DNA from: Sideroxyarcus sp045866275
Lineage (GTDB): Bacteria > Pseudomonadota > Gammaproteobacteria > Burkholderiales > Gallionellaceae
Direction of reading: 5' to 3'
NCBI GenBank assembly: GCA_045866275.1
Contig: BAAFRX010000003.1
Coordinates: 72,985 to 136,984 of the forward strand
Length of the DNA stretch: 64,000 bases
Positions 41,594 to 50,376 of the stretch are shown here, piece by piece. Positions within the stretch are counted from its first letter, which is position 1. Every line of letters starts with the position of its first letter. Below the pieces are notes generated by a model, which searched no databases, had not been told where the DNA came from, and was given only the letters and a program-made list of their open reading frames with translations. Both the position numbers and the translations under genes were made by a program.

Positions 41594-43126
41594 TCAGCGG
41601 TTGTAAGTTTCAGTGGCGCGGGTCGCCACGGTGTGGTGTTGTACCCGCTTGCTTCTGCTGTATTTGGTTGCGTGACTTCTGGAACTGCCTGGCAGGATGG
41701 TGAAACGCTGTCCGATGCGGAGTCGATGGCTGTGCTTGTTCATCGCGATCAGGCTGGCCTGGCTGATATGAAACTTGCGCGCGATGCCGGAGATGGTGTC
41801 CCCCTTGCGCACCACATAGATAAAGCCCGACATTTCCTGCACGGCAGTAGCGTGCATATTGAATGGTGAAAACGCCTCGCCTGTGTCATTCTCGCCAGCC
41901 GGCACCAGCAAGGTTTGACCGTTGCTCTGGATGGCGTAGTGCGACAGTCCGTTGGCGGTGCGCAACTGATCCAGCGAAATATCGAAGCGCTGGGCAATCT
42001 CGGCGAAGGTTTCACCTTTGGTGCTTTCATAGGCGCGCCAGGATACGAGCCGTTGACTGTTCTTTTCCAGATTGCTGCGGAATAGCGCCACTTTGTCAAC
42101 CGGCAGCAGCAGCAATTCCGCCTGACCTTGCAAAATCACCGGCCTGTTGTGCCCCGGGTTCAGGGCAAGGAATTCTTCCATCGATATTTCCGCGAGTTCC
42201 GCCGCCACCTTTACATCCATAGGTTGCGAGGGGGTTACCGCGGCAAAATAAGGCCGATTCGGAATCGTCCGCAATTCCAGTCCATAGCGCATCGGATCGC
42301 TGACGATATTCTTGATGGCAAGCAGTTTTGGCACATAGTTCCGCGTTTCGCGCGGCATTTTCAGGTGCGAATAGTCCGTCGGTTTTCCGCGCCGGCGATT
42401 GCTCGCTTGCGCCCGCGCGACTGCATTCTCGCCCCAGTTATAGGCGGCCAGCGCCAATTCCCAGTCGCCAAACTGGTCATGCAGCTTTTGCAGATAATCC
42501 AGCGCCCCGTTGGTGGCGCTGATGATGTCGCGTCGCCCGTCGTACCACCAGTTCTGCTCCATGCCGAAGTGTTTGCCGGTGGAGGGGATGAACTGCCAGA
42601 TGCCGGATGCGCGGGCAACGGAATTGGCGCCGGGATTGAATGCGCTCTCGATGATGGGAAGGAGGGCGATCTCCGCGGGCATGCCGCGTCGTTCGACTTC
42701 TTCCGTGATGTAGAACAGATAACGCTGCGCCCGTTCGCTCATGCGCAACACATAGTCCGGATGGCTGGCATACCATTTTTCATGGCGCTTGATCAGGGGA
42801 CTGTTCAGCTCGTTCATGCCGAAACCGTTGCGGATGCGCTGCCAGACATCTTCCTCCGGCAAGGCCGTCAGCTCCGGATACGGGGACGATCCAACCGCTT
42901 CATCCGGCACTTCTTCCTGGGGTGCTTGCTGTACGTTTTCCGGCGCGATGAACATTGCCTCCCGGATGGGGGCGGGCGCTTGTGTCTGGATTTCGGTGAT
43001 CGCGCGAACGGCTTCAATCTCTGCACACGCAGGTGCAGCCCACGCAACAAAAATCAGGGACAGCAACGCCAAACGTGCTGTCCCTGAACTTGATGCAGTA
43101 ATAATGGATGTGCCCAATCTAATCAT
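41594..43126 (-). CDS. mltD: Membrane-bound lytic murein transglycosylase D
   Basis: MltD cleaves peptidoglycan glycan strands. The 510 residues have a signal peptide (to about A35), a lytic transglycosylase domain with catalytic E160 (LLPIIESAFNP) and the signature SGIWQFIPSTGKHFGM...ALAAYNWGE. Two LysM peptidoglycan-binding domains follow (about residues 355-405 and 435-480: VVRKGDTISGIARKFHISQASLIAMN). The C-terminus is basic. A large hairpin separates it from the downstream end of acs. Confidence 0.93.
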   Translation of the reverse strand: MIRLGTSIITASSSGTARLALLSLIFVAWAAPACAEIEAVRAITEIQTQAPAPIREAMFIAPENVQQAPQEEVPDEAVGSSPYPELTALPEEDVWQRIRNGFGMNELNSPLIKRHEKWYASHPDYVLRMSERAQRYLFYITEEVERRGMPAEIALLPIIESAFNPGANSVARASGIWQFIPSTGKHFGMEQNWWYDGRRDIISATNGALDYLQKLHDQFGDWELALAAYNWGENAVARAQASNRRRGKPTDYSHLKMPRETRNYVPKLLAIKNIVSDPMRYGLELRTIPNRPYFAAVTPSQPMDVKVAAELAEISMEEFLALNPGHNRPVILQGQAELLLLPVDKVALFRSNLEKNSQRLVSWRAYESTKGETFAEIAQRFDISLDQLRTANGLSHYAIQSNGQTLLVPAGENDTGEAFSPFNMHATAVQEMSGFIYVVRKGDTISGIARKFHISQASLIAMNKHSHRLRIGQRFTILPGSSRSHATKYSRSKRVQHHTVATRATETYNR

Positions 43127-43183
43127 CTCTGTCGCGTTGTGAAATCTCCGACAGTTTACCGCACATTACCGCGATGGTTGAAC

Positions 43184-43222
43184 GGGATTTGAGGCAGAGC
43201 AATTGTCTCTGCCTCAAATCCC
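43184..43222 (-). terminator. Perfect hairpin between acs and mltD
   Basis: GGGATTTGAGGCAGAG and its exact complement CTCTGCCTCAAATCCC form a 16-pair stem around a seven-base loop, eight bases after the acs stop on the minus strand. No U-run follows on either strand, so it is either a weak terminator or a 3' mRNA-stabilising stem. Confidence 0.7.
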
Positions 43223-43230
43223 GGCGCACA

Positions 43231-45198
43231 TCACCTGATGACTTCTTTCAACTGTTCCAGAATGGCTGGATTTTCCAGGGTCGAAACATCTTGCGTGATT
43301 TCCTCTCCCTTTGCGATCGCGCGCAGCAAACGGCGCATGATCTTGCCGGAGCGGGTCTTGGGCAGGTTCTCGCCGAAACGGATCTCGTCCGGCTTGGCGA
43401 TCGGACCAATCTCCTTGCCGACCCAGTTGCGCAAGTCTTCCACCAGTTTCTTCGCGGTCGCGGCATCTGCCGGACGCGCTCCCTTGAGCACCACAAAAGC
43501 GACGACGGCCTCGCCTTTGAGTTCATGCGGTTTTCCAACCACAGCGGCTTCTGCCACCAAGGGGTTGGCGACAAGCGCAGACTCGATCTCCATCGTGCCC
43601 AAGCGGTGGCCCGAAACGTTCAGTACATCGTCGATGCGGCCCATGATCCAGAAGTAACCGTCTTCGTCGCGGTGTGCGGAGTCTCCTGCCAGATAGGCAC
43701 CCTTCATTTCTTCGGGGAAGTAGCCTTTCTTGTAGCGCTCCGGATCGCCCCAAATCGTGCGAATCTGCGAAGGGAACGGTTTCTTGATGACAAGGAAGCC
43801 GCCGTTTTTGTCATGCACCTCGTCCCCCGCCTCATTGACGATGGTGGCCATGATGCCGGGCAGGGGCAGAGTGCAGGTGCCGGGTTTGATCGGCATTGCC
43901 CCCGGCAGTGGGGCAATCATGTGGCAGCCGGTCTCGGTTTGCCACCAGGTGTCGACGATGGGACAACGCGATTTACCAACGACCGTGTAGTACCAAATCC
44001 ACGCTTCGGGGTTGATCGGCTCGCCCACGGTGCCAAGGATACGCAGACTGGACAGATCGTATTTGGACGGCAGATCGCTGCCCAGTTTGATCAGCGAACG
44101 GATCGCCGTGGGAGCGGTATAGAAAGTCGTGACTTTGTGGTCCTGGATCATCTTCCAGAATCGACCGGCATCCGGATAGGTCGGCACGCCTTCGAAAATG
44201 ACCTGGGTCGCGCCCATGGCCAGGGGGCCGTAGGTGACATAACTGTGGCCCGTGATCCAGCCTACATCGGCCGTGCACCAGAAGACATCGGTCGGTTTGT
44301 AGTCGAATACCCATTGCATGGAAACCATTGATCCCAGCAGATAGCCGCCGGTTGAATGTTGGACGCCCTTGGGCTTGCCGGTGGAGCCGGAGGTGTAAAG
44401 GATGAACAAGGGATGTTCCGCCCCCACCCATTCCGGTTCGCAGGTGGAAGATTGGTTGTTGAACAGGTCGTGCCACCAGATGTCGCGGTCATCATCCCAG
44501 GCAACATCGCCGCCGGTACGGCGGTACACGACCACGGTGTGAACCGCCTCGCATCCGCCCAACGTCAGCGCTTCGTCCACGGCCGGTTTGAGCGCCATTG
44601 CCTTGCCACCCCGGAACTGGCCGTCGGCGGTGATCACCGCCACCGCCTGGGCATCGGTGATGCGTTCGTGCAGACTCTTGGAAGAGAATCCGCCAAAGAC
44701 GACGGAATGGATGGCGCCGATGCGCGCGCAAGCCTGCATCGCCACCACCGCTTCCACACTCATCGGCATGTAGATGACGACACGGTCGCCCTTCTTGATG
44801 CCGCGCGATTTCAGGCCGTTGGCAAACTGGCAGACCCGGCCGTGCAATTCGCGGTAGCTCACGCGGGTTACTTTGCCATCGTCAGCCTCGAAAATGATGG
44901 CCGTCTTTTCCGGCTGGGTCGAAAGATGTTTGTCGAGACAGTTGAAAGAAACGTTCAGTTCGCCGTCTTCGAACCACGTGTAAAAGGGGGCCTTGCTTTC
45001 ATCCAGGGTCTTGCTGAAGGGTTTCTTCCACACGATATATTCGCGGGCCAGTTTCGCCCAGAAACCGGCGTAATCTTTCTCCGCGTCTGCACAGAGCGCC
45101 TGATAGGCAGCCATGCCGGAGATGTTGGCCTGTTTGACGAAGGCGTCGGACGGGGCGAAAACCCGGGTTTCGTTCAAGATGGACTGGATGTTGGACAT
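43231..45198 (-). CDS. acs: Acetyl-CoA synthetase
   Basis: AMP-forming activation of acetate to acetyl-CoA. At 655 residues it is full length. Adenylation motifs are YTSGSTGKPKGVQHSTGGY and TWWQTETGCHM; the C-terminal domain has the hinge and the regulatory lysine segment PKTRSGKIMRRLLRA, the known acetylation site of the family. The HD-GYP gene ends 31 bases upstream on the same strand, so the two may share a transcript. Confidence 0.97.
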   Translation of the reverse strand: MSNIQSILNETRVFAPSDAFVKQANISGMAAYQALCADAEKDYAGFWAKLAREYIVWKKPFSKTLDESKAPFYTWFEDGELNVSFNCLDKHLSTQPEKTAIIFEADDGKVTRVSYRELHGRVCQFANGLKSRGIKKGDRVVIYMPMSVEAVVAMQACARIGAIHSVVFGGFSSKSLHERITDAQAVAVITADGQFRGGKAMALKPAVDEALTLGGCEAVHTVVVYRRTGGDVAWDDDRDIWWHDLFNNQSSTCEPEWVGAEHPLFILYTSGSTGKPKGVQHSTGGYLLGSMVSMQWVFDYKPTDVFWCTADVGWITGHSYVTYGPLAMGATQVIFEGVPTYPDAGRFWKMIQDHKVTTFYTAPTAIRSLIKLGSDLPSKYDLSSLRILGTVGEPINPEAWIWYYTVVGKSRCPIVDTWWQTETGCHMIAPLPGAMPIKPGTCTLPLPGIMATIVNEAGDEVHDKNGGFLVIKKPFPSQIRTIWGDPERYKKGYFPEEMKGAYLAGDSAHRDEDGYFWIMGRIDDVLNVSGHRLGTMEIESALVANPLVAEAAVVGKPHELKGEAVVAFVVLKGARPADAATAKKLVEDLRNWVGKEIGPIAKPDEIRFGENLPKTRSGKIMRRLLRAIAKGEEITQDVSTLENPAILEQLKEVIR

Positions 45199-45229
45199 TT
45201 CTTGCTCCCTGGAAGTGTTGTTGATTCTT

Positions 45230-46435
45230 TCAAATGCCTGTCATTCTCTGTAGATCAAAGCCCCATTGTGCCGGGTCTTCAGCGCCTACGATGCTTTCCT
45301 GCGACCGGCTCAAGTCTAGCATTTCGGGCAGGATGGGCTCGTTCGATTTGGTGGAAAAGAAGATCTTGACCACGGGCGTGAGCAGACTTTTGCTACCCTG
45401 CTCAAGGACTATAGCCAGTTTTCCTGACTTGAGCCTTACTAGTGTGCCGGAAGGATAGATGCCTATGGTTTTGACGAAAGCCTGGAACACGCGCTCGTCG
45501 AAGTGCCCGTTGCGCCATTCCGCCATCTTGTGGATGGTTTCGGCCGGTTCCCAGCCATTCTTGTAACAGCGGTTGGAGGTGAGCGCGTCGTACACGTCAC
45601 AAACAGCGCCCATCTTCGCGAACAGGGAGATCTGTTCGCCGGCCAATTTTTCCGGATAGCCCTTGCCGTCCATGTGTTCGTGATGGTGCAGGCAGACGTC
45701 CAGCGCAATCGCGGTGATGCCGCTGGAGCCTTGCAGGATTTCCCAGCCTTTGCGGGGATGTTCCTTGACGATATTGAACTCTTCGTCGGTGAGTTTGCCG
45801 GGCTTGTTCAGTACGGCTTCGTCGATCATCATCTTGCCGACATCGTGCAGCAGCCCGGCCAGTCCGGCTTCTTTCAGGTCTTCGCCTTCGAGTCCCAGTT
45901 GCTTGCCGAGCGCGATCATCAGTGCACACACCGCCACCGAGTGCATATAGGTGTAATCGTCCTTGGTCTTGAGCCGGGCCAAATTGAGGAAGGCTTCCGG
46001 GTTGCGCGTGATGGACTGGCTGATCTCATCGACCAGCGGCGCGGCCTCGCTGATCTTGATGGCCTTGCCCATGCGCACTTCCAGGAACATCGAGGTGACC
46101 GATTCTTTGCCTTGGGCGAGCAGGGCGCGGGCGCGCTCAATCTCTTCATGCAGGGGGACTCTTGCGGATTTAGAAGCGCTGATTCGCGCCAGCTCATTTT
46201 CCACATCTTGCGCAGCCTGGTCCTCCGAGACGACGACGCTCCCGGTTTTGACATCACATCCCAGACCGGTATCTATCCAAACATCGCTGATTGAGCTGTT
46301 TTGCAAGGTAGCCAAATCCCTGGCGGATTCCAGCAGAAAGGATTTTCGCCAGAAGGGGTGATCCATCCAGCTCCCGCAGATATCACTGATATACATGCCG
46401 ATGCAAACATTTTGCACGGAGATTTTTTTACGCAT
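45230..46435 (-). CDS. HD-GYP domain cyclic-di-GMP phosphodiesterase
   Basis: This 401-residue protein has an N-terminal DUF3391 module (about 1-130) and an HD-GYP domain: LLHDVGKMMIDEAVLNKPGKLTDEEF, HHEHMDGKGYPEKLAGEQI, and the DVYDALTSNRCYKNGWEP segment. All metal-binding His/Asp residues appear present, so it is probably an active c-di-GMP hydrolase. It has no membrane span. A decayed IS3 fragment lies just upstream. Confidence 0.92.
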   Translation of the reverse strand: MRKKISVQNVCIGMYISDICGSWMDHPFWRKSFLLESARDLATLQNSSISDVWIDTGLGCDVKTGSVVVSEDQAAQDVENELARISASKSARVPLHEEIERARALLAQGKESVTSMFLEVRMGKAIKISEAAPLVDEISQSITRNPEAFLNLARLKTKDDYTYMHSVAVCALMIALGKQLGLEGEDLKEAGLAGLLHDVGKMMIDEAVLNKPGKLTDEEFNIVKEHPRKGWEILQGSSGITAIALDVCLHHHEHMDGKGYPEKLAGEQISLFAKMGAVCDVYDALTSNRCYKNGWEPAETIHKMAEWRNGHFDERVFQAFVKTIGIYPSGTLVRLKSGKLAIVLEQGSKSLLTPVVKIFFSTKSNEPILPEMLDLSRSQESIVGAEDPAQWGFDLQRMTGI

Positions 46436-46444
46436 TTCTATCCC

Positions 46445-46709
46445 CTATCCGTTGCCATTGGTGGTGGCGTACCTTGCATCGGGTGTCAGGCTGTCCGGCG
46501 ATTGATGAGCTTGCCCGTCATTATAAAACATCCAGTCTTCGGTCAGGCCGGGCACCCAAGCCGTCGCGTTGCTGATCCGCCAGATCAAACCCCTTTCTTG
46601 AATGCCCGTCGATCAGCGCGACCAGGTACACAAAACCGTGCGCCAACCGGATGGGTGTGATGTCGGCGCTCAACACCCGATTCGATTTTGTTACCTCAGC
46701 ACCGCGCAA
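46445..46709 (-). pseudogene. IS3-family transposase remnant (internally deleted)
   Basis: The minus strand encodes NRVLSADITPIRLAHGFVYLVALIDGHSRK, matching the integrase core of IS3 OrfB. After a frameshift near 46585 it continues as WRISNATAW and then FYNDGQAHQSPDSLTPDARY, matching the OrfB C-terminus. The middle of the catalytic domain is deleted, so it is inactive. It occupies most of the 316-base gap between the HD-GYP gene and folD. Confidence 0.75.
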
Positions 46710-46751
46710 CAGGTCGGGATGGATGCGGGTGCGGGCGGCGGCGGGTGTTGG

Positions 46752-47603
46752 TTAGCCGGCGCTCCGCTCTGCGGATTGCACGGCGTTGGCGACCAGCATG
46801 GTGATGGTCATGGGGCCGACGCCGCCGGGGACGGGGGTGATCCAGCCGGCGACTTCCCTGGCAGAATCAAAATCCACGTCGCCGCACAGCTTGCCGTCGG
46901 GCAGGCGGTTGATGCCGACGTCAATGACTGCGGCACCGGGCTTGATCATGTCGCCGGTGATCATCTTCGGACGACCGGTGGCCACGACCAGAATGTCGGC
47001 GTCGCGGGTGAACTTGGCGAGGTCCTGGGTTTTCGAGGTGCAGATGGTGACGGTGGCGTTGTGCTGCAACAGCAGCAGCGCCATCGGCTTGCCGACGATG
47101 TTGCTGCGCCCCACGACAACGGCATGTTTGCCTTCGATGCTGATGCCGCTCTTTTGCAGCAGCACCAGCGCGCCGTAAGGGGTGCAGGGCGCGAAGCGCA
47201 TGTTGCCGGTGGCCAGCGCACCGACGTTGAGCGGATGGAAACCGTCCACGTCCTTGTCCGGGCTGATCGCATACAGCACCTTGTCGGCGTTGATGTGTTT
47301 GGGCACGGGGAGTTGCACCAGCAGGCCGTGAATCTTCGGGTCTGCATTCAGTTCGGCAATCTTCGCCAGCAAGGCGGCCTCGCTGGTGTCGGCGGGCAGG
47401 GCGATGTGCTCGGAATGCAGCCCCAGTTCGGCGCAGGCTTTCACCTTGTTTGCCACATAAACCTTGGAGGCAGGATCGTCGCCGACGATGATGACGGCGA
47501 GTCCGGGCGTGATGCCGCGCGCCTTCAGGGCGTCGGCGCGGACTTTCCATTCGGCGCGCACTTCCTGCGCGATGGACTTGCCGTCAATGATGCGTGCGGT
47601 CAT
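46752..47603 (-). CDS. folD: Bifunctional methylenetetrahydrofolate dehydrogenase/cyclohydrolase
   Basis: NADP-dependent interconversion of one-carbon tetrahydrofolates. From ATG 47603 (MTARIIDGKSIAQEVR) the protein is 283 residues and carries both family signatures: YVANKVKACAELGL with the catalytic lysine region, and the C-terminal PVPGGVGPMTITMLVANAV. The five-codon longer start abuts the ppa stop, but GGGGGA sits just before ATG 47603. Confidence 0.96.
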   Translation of the reverse strand: MTARIIDGKSIAQEVRAEWKVRADALKARGITPGLAVIIVGDDPASKVYVANKVKACAELGLHSEHIALPADTSEAALLAKIAELNADPKIHGLLVQLPVPKHINADKVLYAISPDKDVDGFHPLNVGALATGNMRFAPCTPYGALVLLQKSGISIEGKHAVVVGRSNIVGKPMALLLLQHNATVTICTSKTQDLAKFTRDADILVVATGRPKMITGDMIKPGAAVIDVGINRLPDGKLCGDVDFDSAREVAGWITPVPGGVGPMTITMLVANAVQSAERSAG

Positions 47604-47618
47604 CGGTGTGTCCCCCAA

Positions 47619-48167
47619 TCAGAACTCGGGTTTGACTTTGGCGTTGTTGTACATTTCGACGCCGGCCATGATTTCGCGGCGTGCGGCTTCAATGTCTTCC
47701 CAGCCGCTGACCTTGACCCACTTGTTCGGTTCCAGATCCTTGTAGTGCGCGAAGAAGTGTTCGATTTGCTGCAACAGGATGGCGGGCAGTTCGGTGTGGC
47801 TCTTGAGGCCGCGATACATGGTGGAGAGTTTGTCCACCGGCACCGCCAGCAGTTTGGCGTCCACGCCGGATTCATCTTCCATTTTCAGCACGGCCAGCGG
47901 ACGGCAACGCACCACCACCCCGGTTTGCAGGGGGATCGGCGTTACCACCAGCACATCCACGGGGTCGCCATCGTCGGACAGGGTGTGCGGGATGTAGCCG
48001 TAGTTGCAGGGGTAGTGCATGGCAGTGCTCATGAAGCGGTCCACGAAGATTGCGCCGGATTCCTTGTCCACTTCGTATTTGATCGGTTCGCCGTGCATCG
48101 GAATTTCGATGATGACGTTGAAATCGTTGGGGAGGTCTTTGCCGGACGGGACTTTGTTCAGACTCAT
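47619..48167 (-). CDS. ppa: Inorganic pyrophosphatase (soluble, family I)
   Basis: Hydrolyses PPi to phosphate. The 182-residue family I enzyme shows KYEVDKESGAIFVDR, the metal-binding DGDPVDVLV signature, and YNNAKVKPEF at the end. It lies directly downstream of the membrane pyrophosphatase hppA, so two different PPi-consuming enzymes are adjacent, with PPi-dependent phosphofructokinase next in line. A TACAAT -10-like box precedes it, just past the hppA terminator. Confidence 0.96.
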   Translation of the reverse strand: MSLNKVPSGKDLPNDFNVIIEIPMHGEPIKYEVDKESGAIFVDRFMSTAMHYPCNYGYIPHTLSDDGDPVDVLVVTPIPLQTGVVVRCRPLAVLKMEDESGVDAKLLAVPVDKLSTMYRGLKSHTELPAILLQQIEHFFAHYKDLEPNKWVKVSGWEDIEAARREIMAGVEMYNNAKVKPEF

Positions 48168-48225
48168 GATGCGCTGCCTTTAAGTGAAAATGGGAAGGCG
48201 CGAATTGTACCATTCCGAACCATGG

Positions 48226-48249
48226 AAAAGGGGCTGCGCAGGCAGCCCC
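48226..48249 (-). terminator. Intrinsic terminator after hppA
   Basis: On the minus strand GGGGCTGC, a four-base loop, GCAGCCCC, then TTTTCC, 22 bases after the hppA stop. This suggests ppa has its own promoter. The sequence between it and hppA includes GGACTGAAGTCC, a palindrome also present in the MITE-like element at 36777-36918. Confidence 0.8.
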
Positions 48250-48271
48250 TCGGGGTGGACTGAAGTCCGGA

Positions 48272-50326
48272 TTACAGCAATGGCACGATCATCAGGGCGA
48301 CAATGTTGATGATCTTGATCAGCGGGTTGACCGCCGGACCGGCCGTGTCCTTGTACGGGTCGCCCACGGTGTCGCCGGTGACGGCGGCCTTGTGCGCCTC
48401 CGACCCTTTGCCGCCGAAGTTGCCTTCCTCGATATATTTCTTGGCGTTGTCCCAGGCACCGCCGCCGGTGGTCATCGAGATGGCGACGAAGATGCCGGTG
48501 ATGATGGTGCCGACCAGCACACCGCCCAGCGCCTGCGCGCCGAGGGTGAGTCCGACGATCAAGGGCACGGCGACCGGCAGCAGCGAGGGCACGATCATTT
48601 CGCGGATCGCGGCCTTGGTCAGCATGTCCACGCAGGTGCCGTATTCCGGCTTGCCCTTGCCTTCCATGATGCCGGGGATTTCCTTGAACTGGCGGCGCAC
48701 TTCCACCACCACGCTGCCCGCGGCGCGACCGACCGCTTCCATGCCCATCGCGGCGAACAGGTAGGGCACCATGCCGCCGATGAACAGGCCGATGATGACC
48801 ATGTGGTTGGACAGGTCGAAGGTCATGGCCTGTGCCAGCGGATCAAGCAGCAGCGCCTTGGCATTGATGGCATGGGTGTAGTCGGCGAACAGCACCAATG
48901 CTGCCAGTCCGGCGGAGCCGATGGCATAGCCTTTGGTCACGGCCTTGGTGGTGTTGCCCACGGCATCGAGCGGGTCGGTGATGTTGCGGATGGTATCCGG
49001 CAGACCGGCCATTTCGGCGATGCCGCCGGCATTGTCGGTGATCGGGCCGTAGGCGTCGAGAGCCACAATGATGCCGGCCATCGACAGCATCGAGGTAGCG
49101 GCAATGGCGATGCCATACAGCCCGGCCAGTTCATAGGCGCCCCAAATTGACAGACACACGGCGATAACCGGTGCGGCAGTGGATTTCATCGACACGCCAA
49201 GGCCGGCGATCACGTTCGTGCCATGTCCGGTGGTGGAGGCCTGGGCGATGTGGCGCACCGGATTGTATTCCGTGGCCGTGTAATACTCGGTGATCCACAC
49301 CATCGCCGCCGTCAGTGCCAGACCGATCAGGGAGGCCAGATACAGATTCATCGAGGATACCAGTGCGCCGTTGATCATCACGCCATCGCCCAATATCCAG
49401 GTGGTCACCGGGTAGAACGCAACGACCGCCAAAACACCGGACACGAGCAGGCCGCGATACAGCGCATTCATGATCTTGCCGCCTTCATGCGCCTTGACGA
49501 AGAAGGTGCCGATGATGGAGGCGATAATGGAAACGCCGCCCAGCACCAGCGGATAGATCACCGCATCGGGCGAACCGGTGATCAGCAAGCCGCCCAGCAC
49601 CATGGTGGCGATGATGGTCACGGCGTAGGTTTCGAACAGGTCGGCCGCCATGCCGGCGCAGTCGCCGACGTTGTCACCGACGTTGTCGGCAATCACCGCG
49701 GGATTGCGCGGGTCGTCCTCGGGAATGCCGGCCTCGACCTTGCCCACCAGGTCGGCACCGACGTCGGCCCCCTTGGTGAAGATGCCGCCGCCGAGACGGG
49801 CGAAGATGGAGATCAGCGAACCGCCGAAGGCGAGCCCGACCAAGGCATGCGTGGCTTCGGCAGTGGTGCTGCCCAGCATCAGGGTCAGGAAGGCGTAATA
49901 TCCGGCCACGCCCAACAATCCCAGGCCCACGACCAGCAGGCCGGTGATTGCGCCGCCCTTGAAGGCGACATTCAGCGCGGCATTCAGTCCGCCGCTGGCG
50001 GCCTCGGCGGTGCGGATGTTGGCGCGCACCGAGACGTTCATGCCAATGTAGCCGGTCAGTCCGGAAAGCAGCGCGCCGAGCAGGAAGCCGAGCGCTGTCT
50101 GCCAGCCCAGTGCCAGGAAAATCGCGACCAGCAAAATCGCACCGACGATGCCGATGGTGGTGTATTGCCGATTCAGATAGGCCTGCGCGCCTTCCTGCAC
50201 CGCTGCCGCGATCTCTCGCATCCTTTCATTGCCGGTTGGCAGGCCCAGTATCCATTTGATCGAAGCAGCGCCGTACAGCAGCGCAGCGATTGCACATAAC
50301 AACGCAAAGCCCAAAGCAGTTGACAT
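48272..50326 (-). CDS. hppA: Membrane-bound proton-translocating pyrophosphatase (K+-independent type)
   Basis: HppA couples PPi hydrolysis to H+ pumping. The 684-residue protein has about 16 membrane spans, the PPi/Mg binding signature (ADVGADLVGKVEAG and DNVGDNVGDCAGMAADLFE), and GNTTKAVTKG. The K and T in that motif are the residues that mark the K+-independent subfamily (Ala in the K+-dependent one). It sits 50 bases downstream of the PPi-type phosphofructokinase, so PPi can be used both for glycolysis and for building proton-motive force. Confidence 0.96.
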   Translation of the reverse strand: MSTALGFALLCAIAALLYGAASIKWILGLPTGNERMREIAAAVQEGAQAYLNRQYTTIGIVGAILLVAIFLALGWQTALGFLLGALLSGLTGYIGMNVSVRANIRTAEAASGGLNAALNVAFKGGAITGLLVVGLGLLGVAGYYAFLTLMLGSTTAEATHALVGLAFGGSLISIFARLGGGIFTKGADVGADLVGKVEAGIPEDDPRNPAVIADNVGDNVGDCAGMAADLFETYAVTIIATMVLGGLLITGSPDAVIYPLVLGGVSIIASIIGTFFVKAHEGGKIMNALYRGLLVSGVLAVVAFYPVTTWILGDGVMINGALVSSMNLYLASLIGLALTAAMVWITEYYTATEYNPVRHIAQASTTGHGTNVIAGLGVSMKSTAAPVIAVCLSIWGAYELAGLYGIAIAATSMLSMAGIIVALDAYGPITDNAGGIAEMAGLPDTIRNITDPLDAVGNTTKAVTKGYAIGSAGLAALVLFADYTHAINAKALLLDPLAQAMTFDLSNHMVIIGLFIGGMVPYLFAAMGMEAVGRAAGSVVVEVRRQFKEIPGIMEGKGKPEYGTCVDMLTKAAIREMIVPSLLPVAVPLIVGLTLGAQALGGVLVGTIITGIFVAISMTTGGGAWDNAKKYIEEGNFGGKGSEAHKAAVTGDTVGDPYKDTAGPAVNPLIKIINIVALMIVPLL

Positions 50327-50376
50327 CGTTTCCTCTCCCTATGTGAAAACCGCCCCTTGCGGAGCGGTGTTAAACA

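Noticed and set aside
48257..48268. GGACTGAAGTCC beside hppA as a second MITE copy
   Set aside because: Only the 12-base inner palindrome is shared; the terminal repeats of the 36777-36918 element are absent, so it is not called as a separate element.
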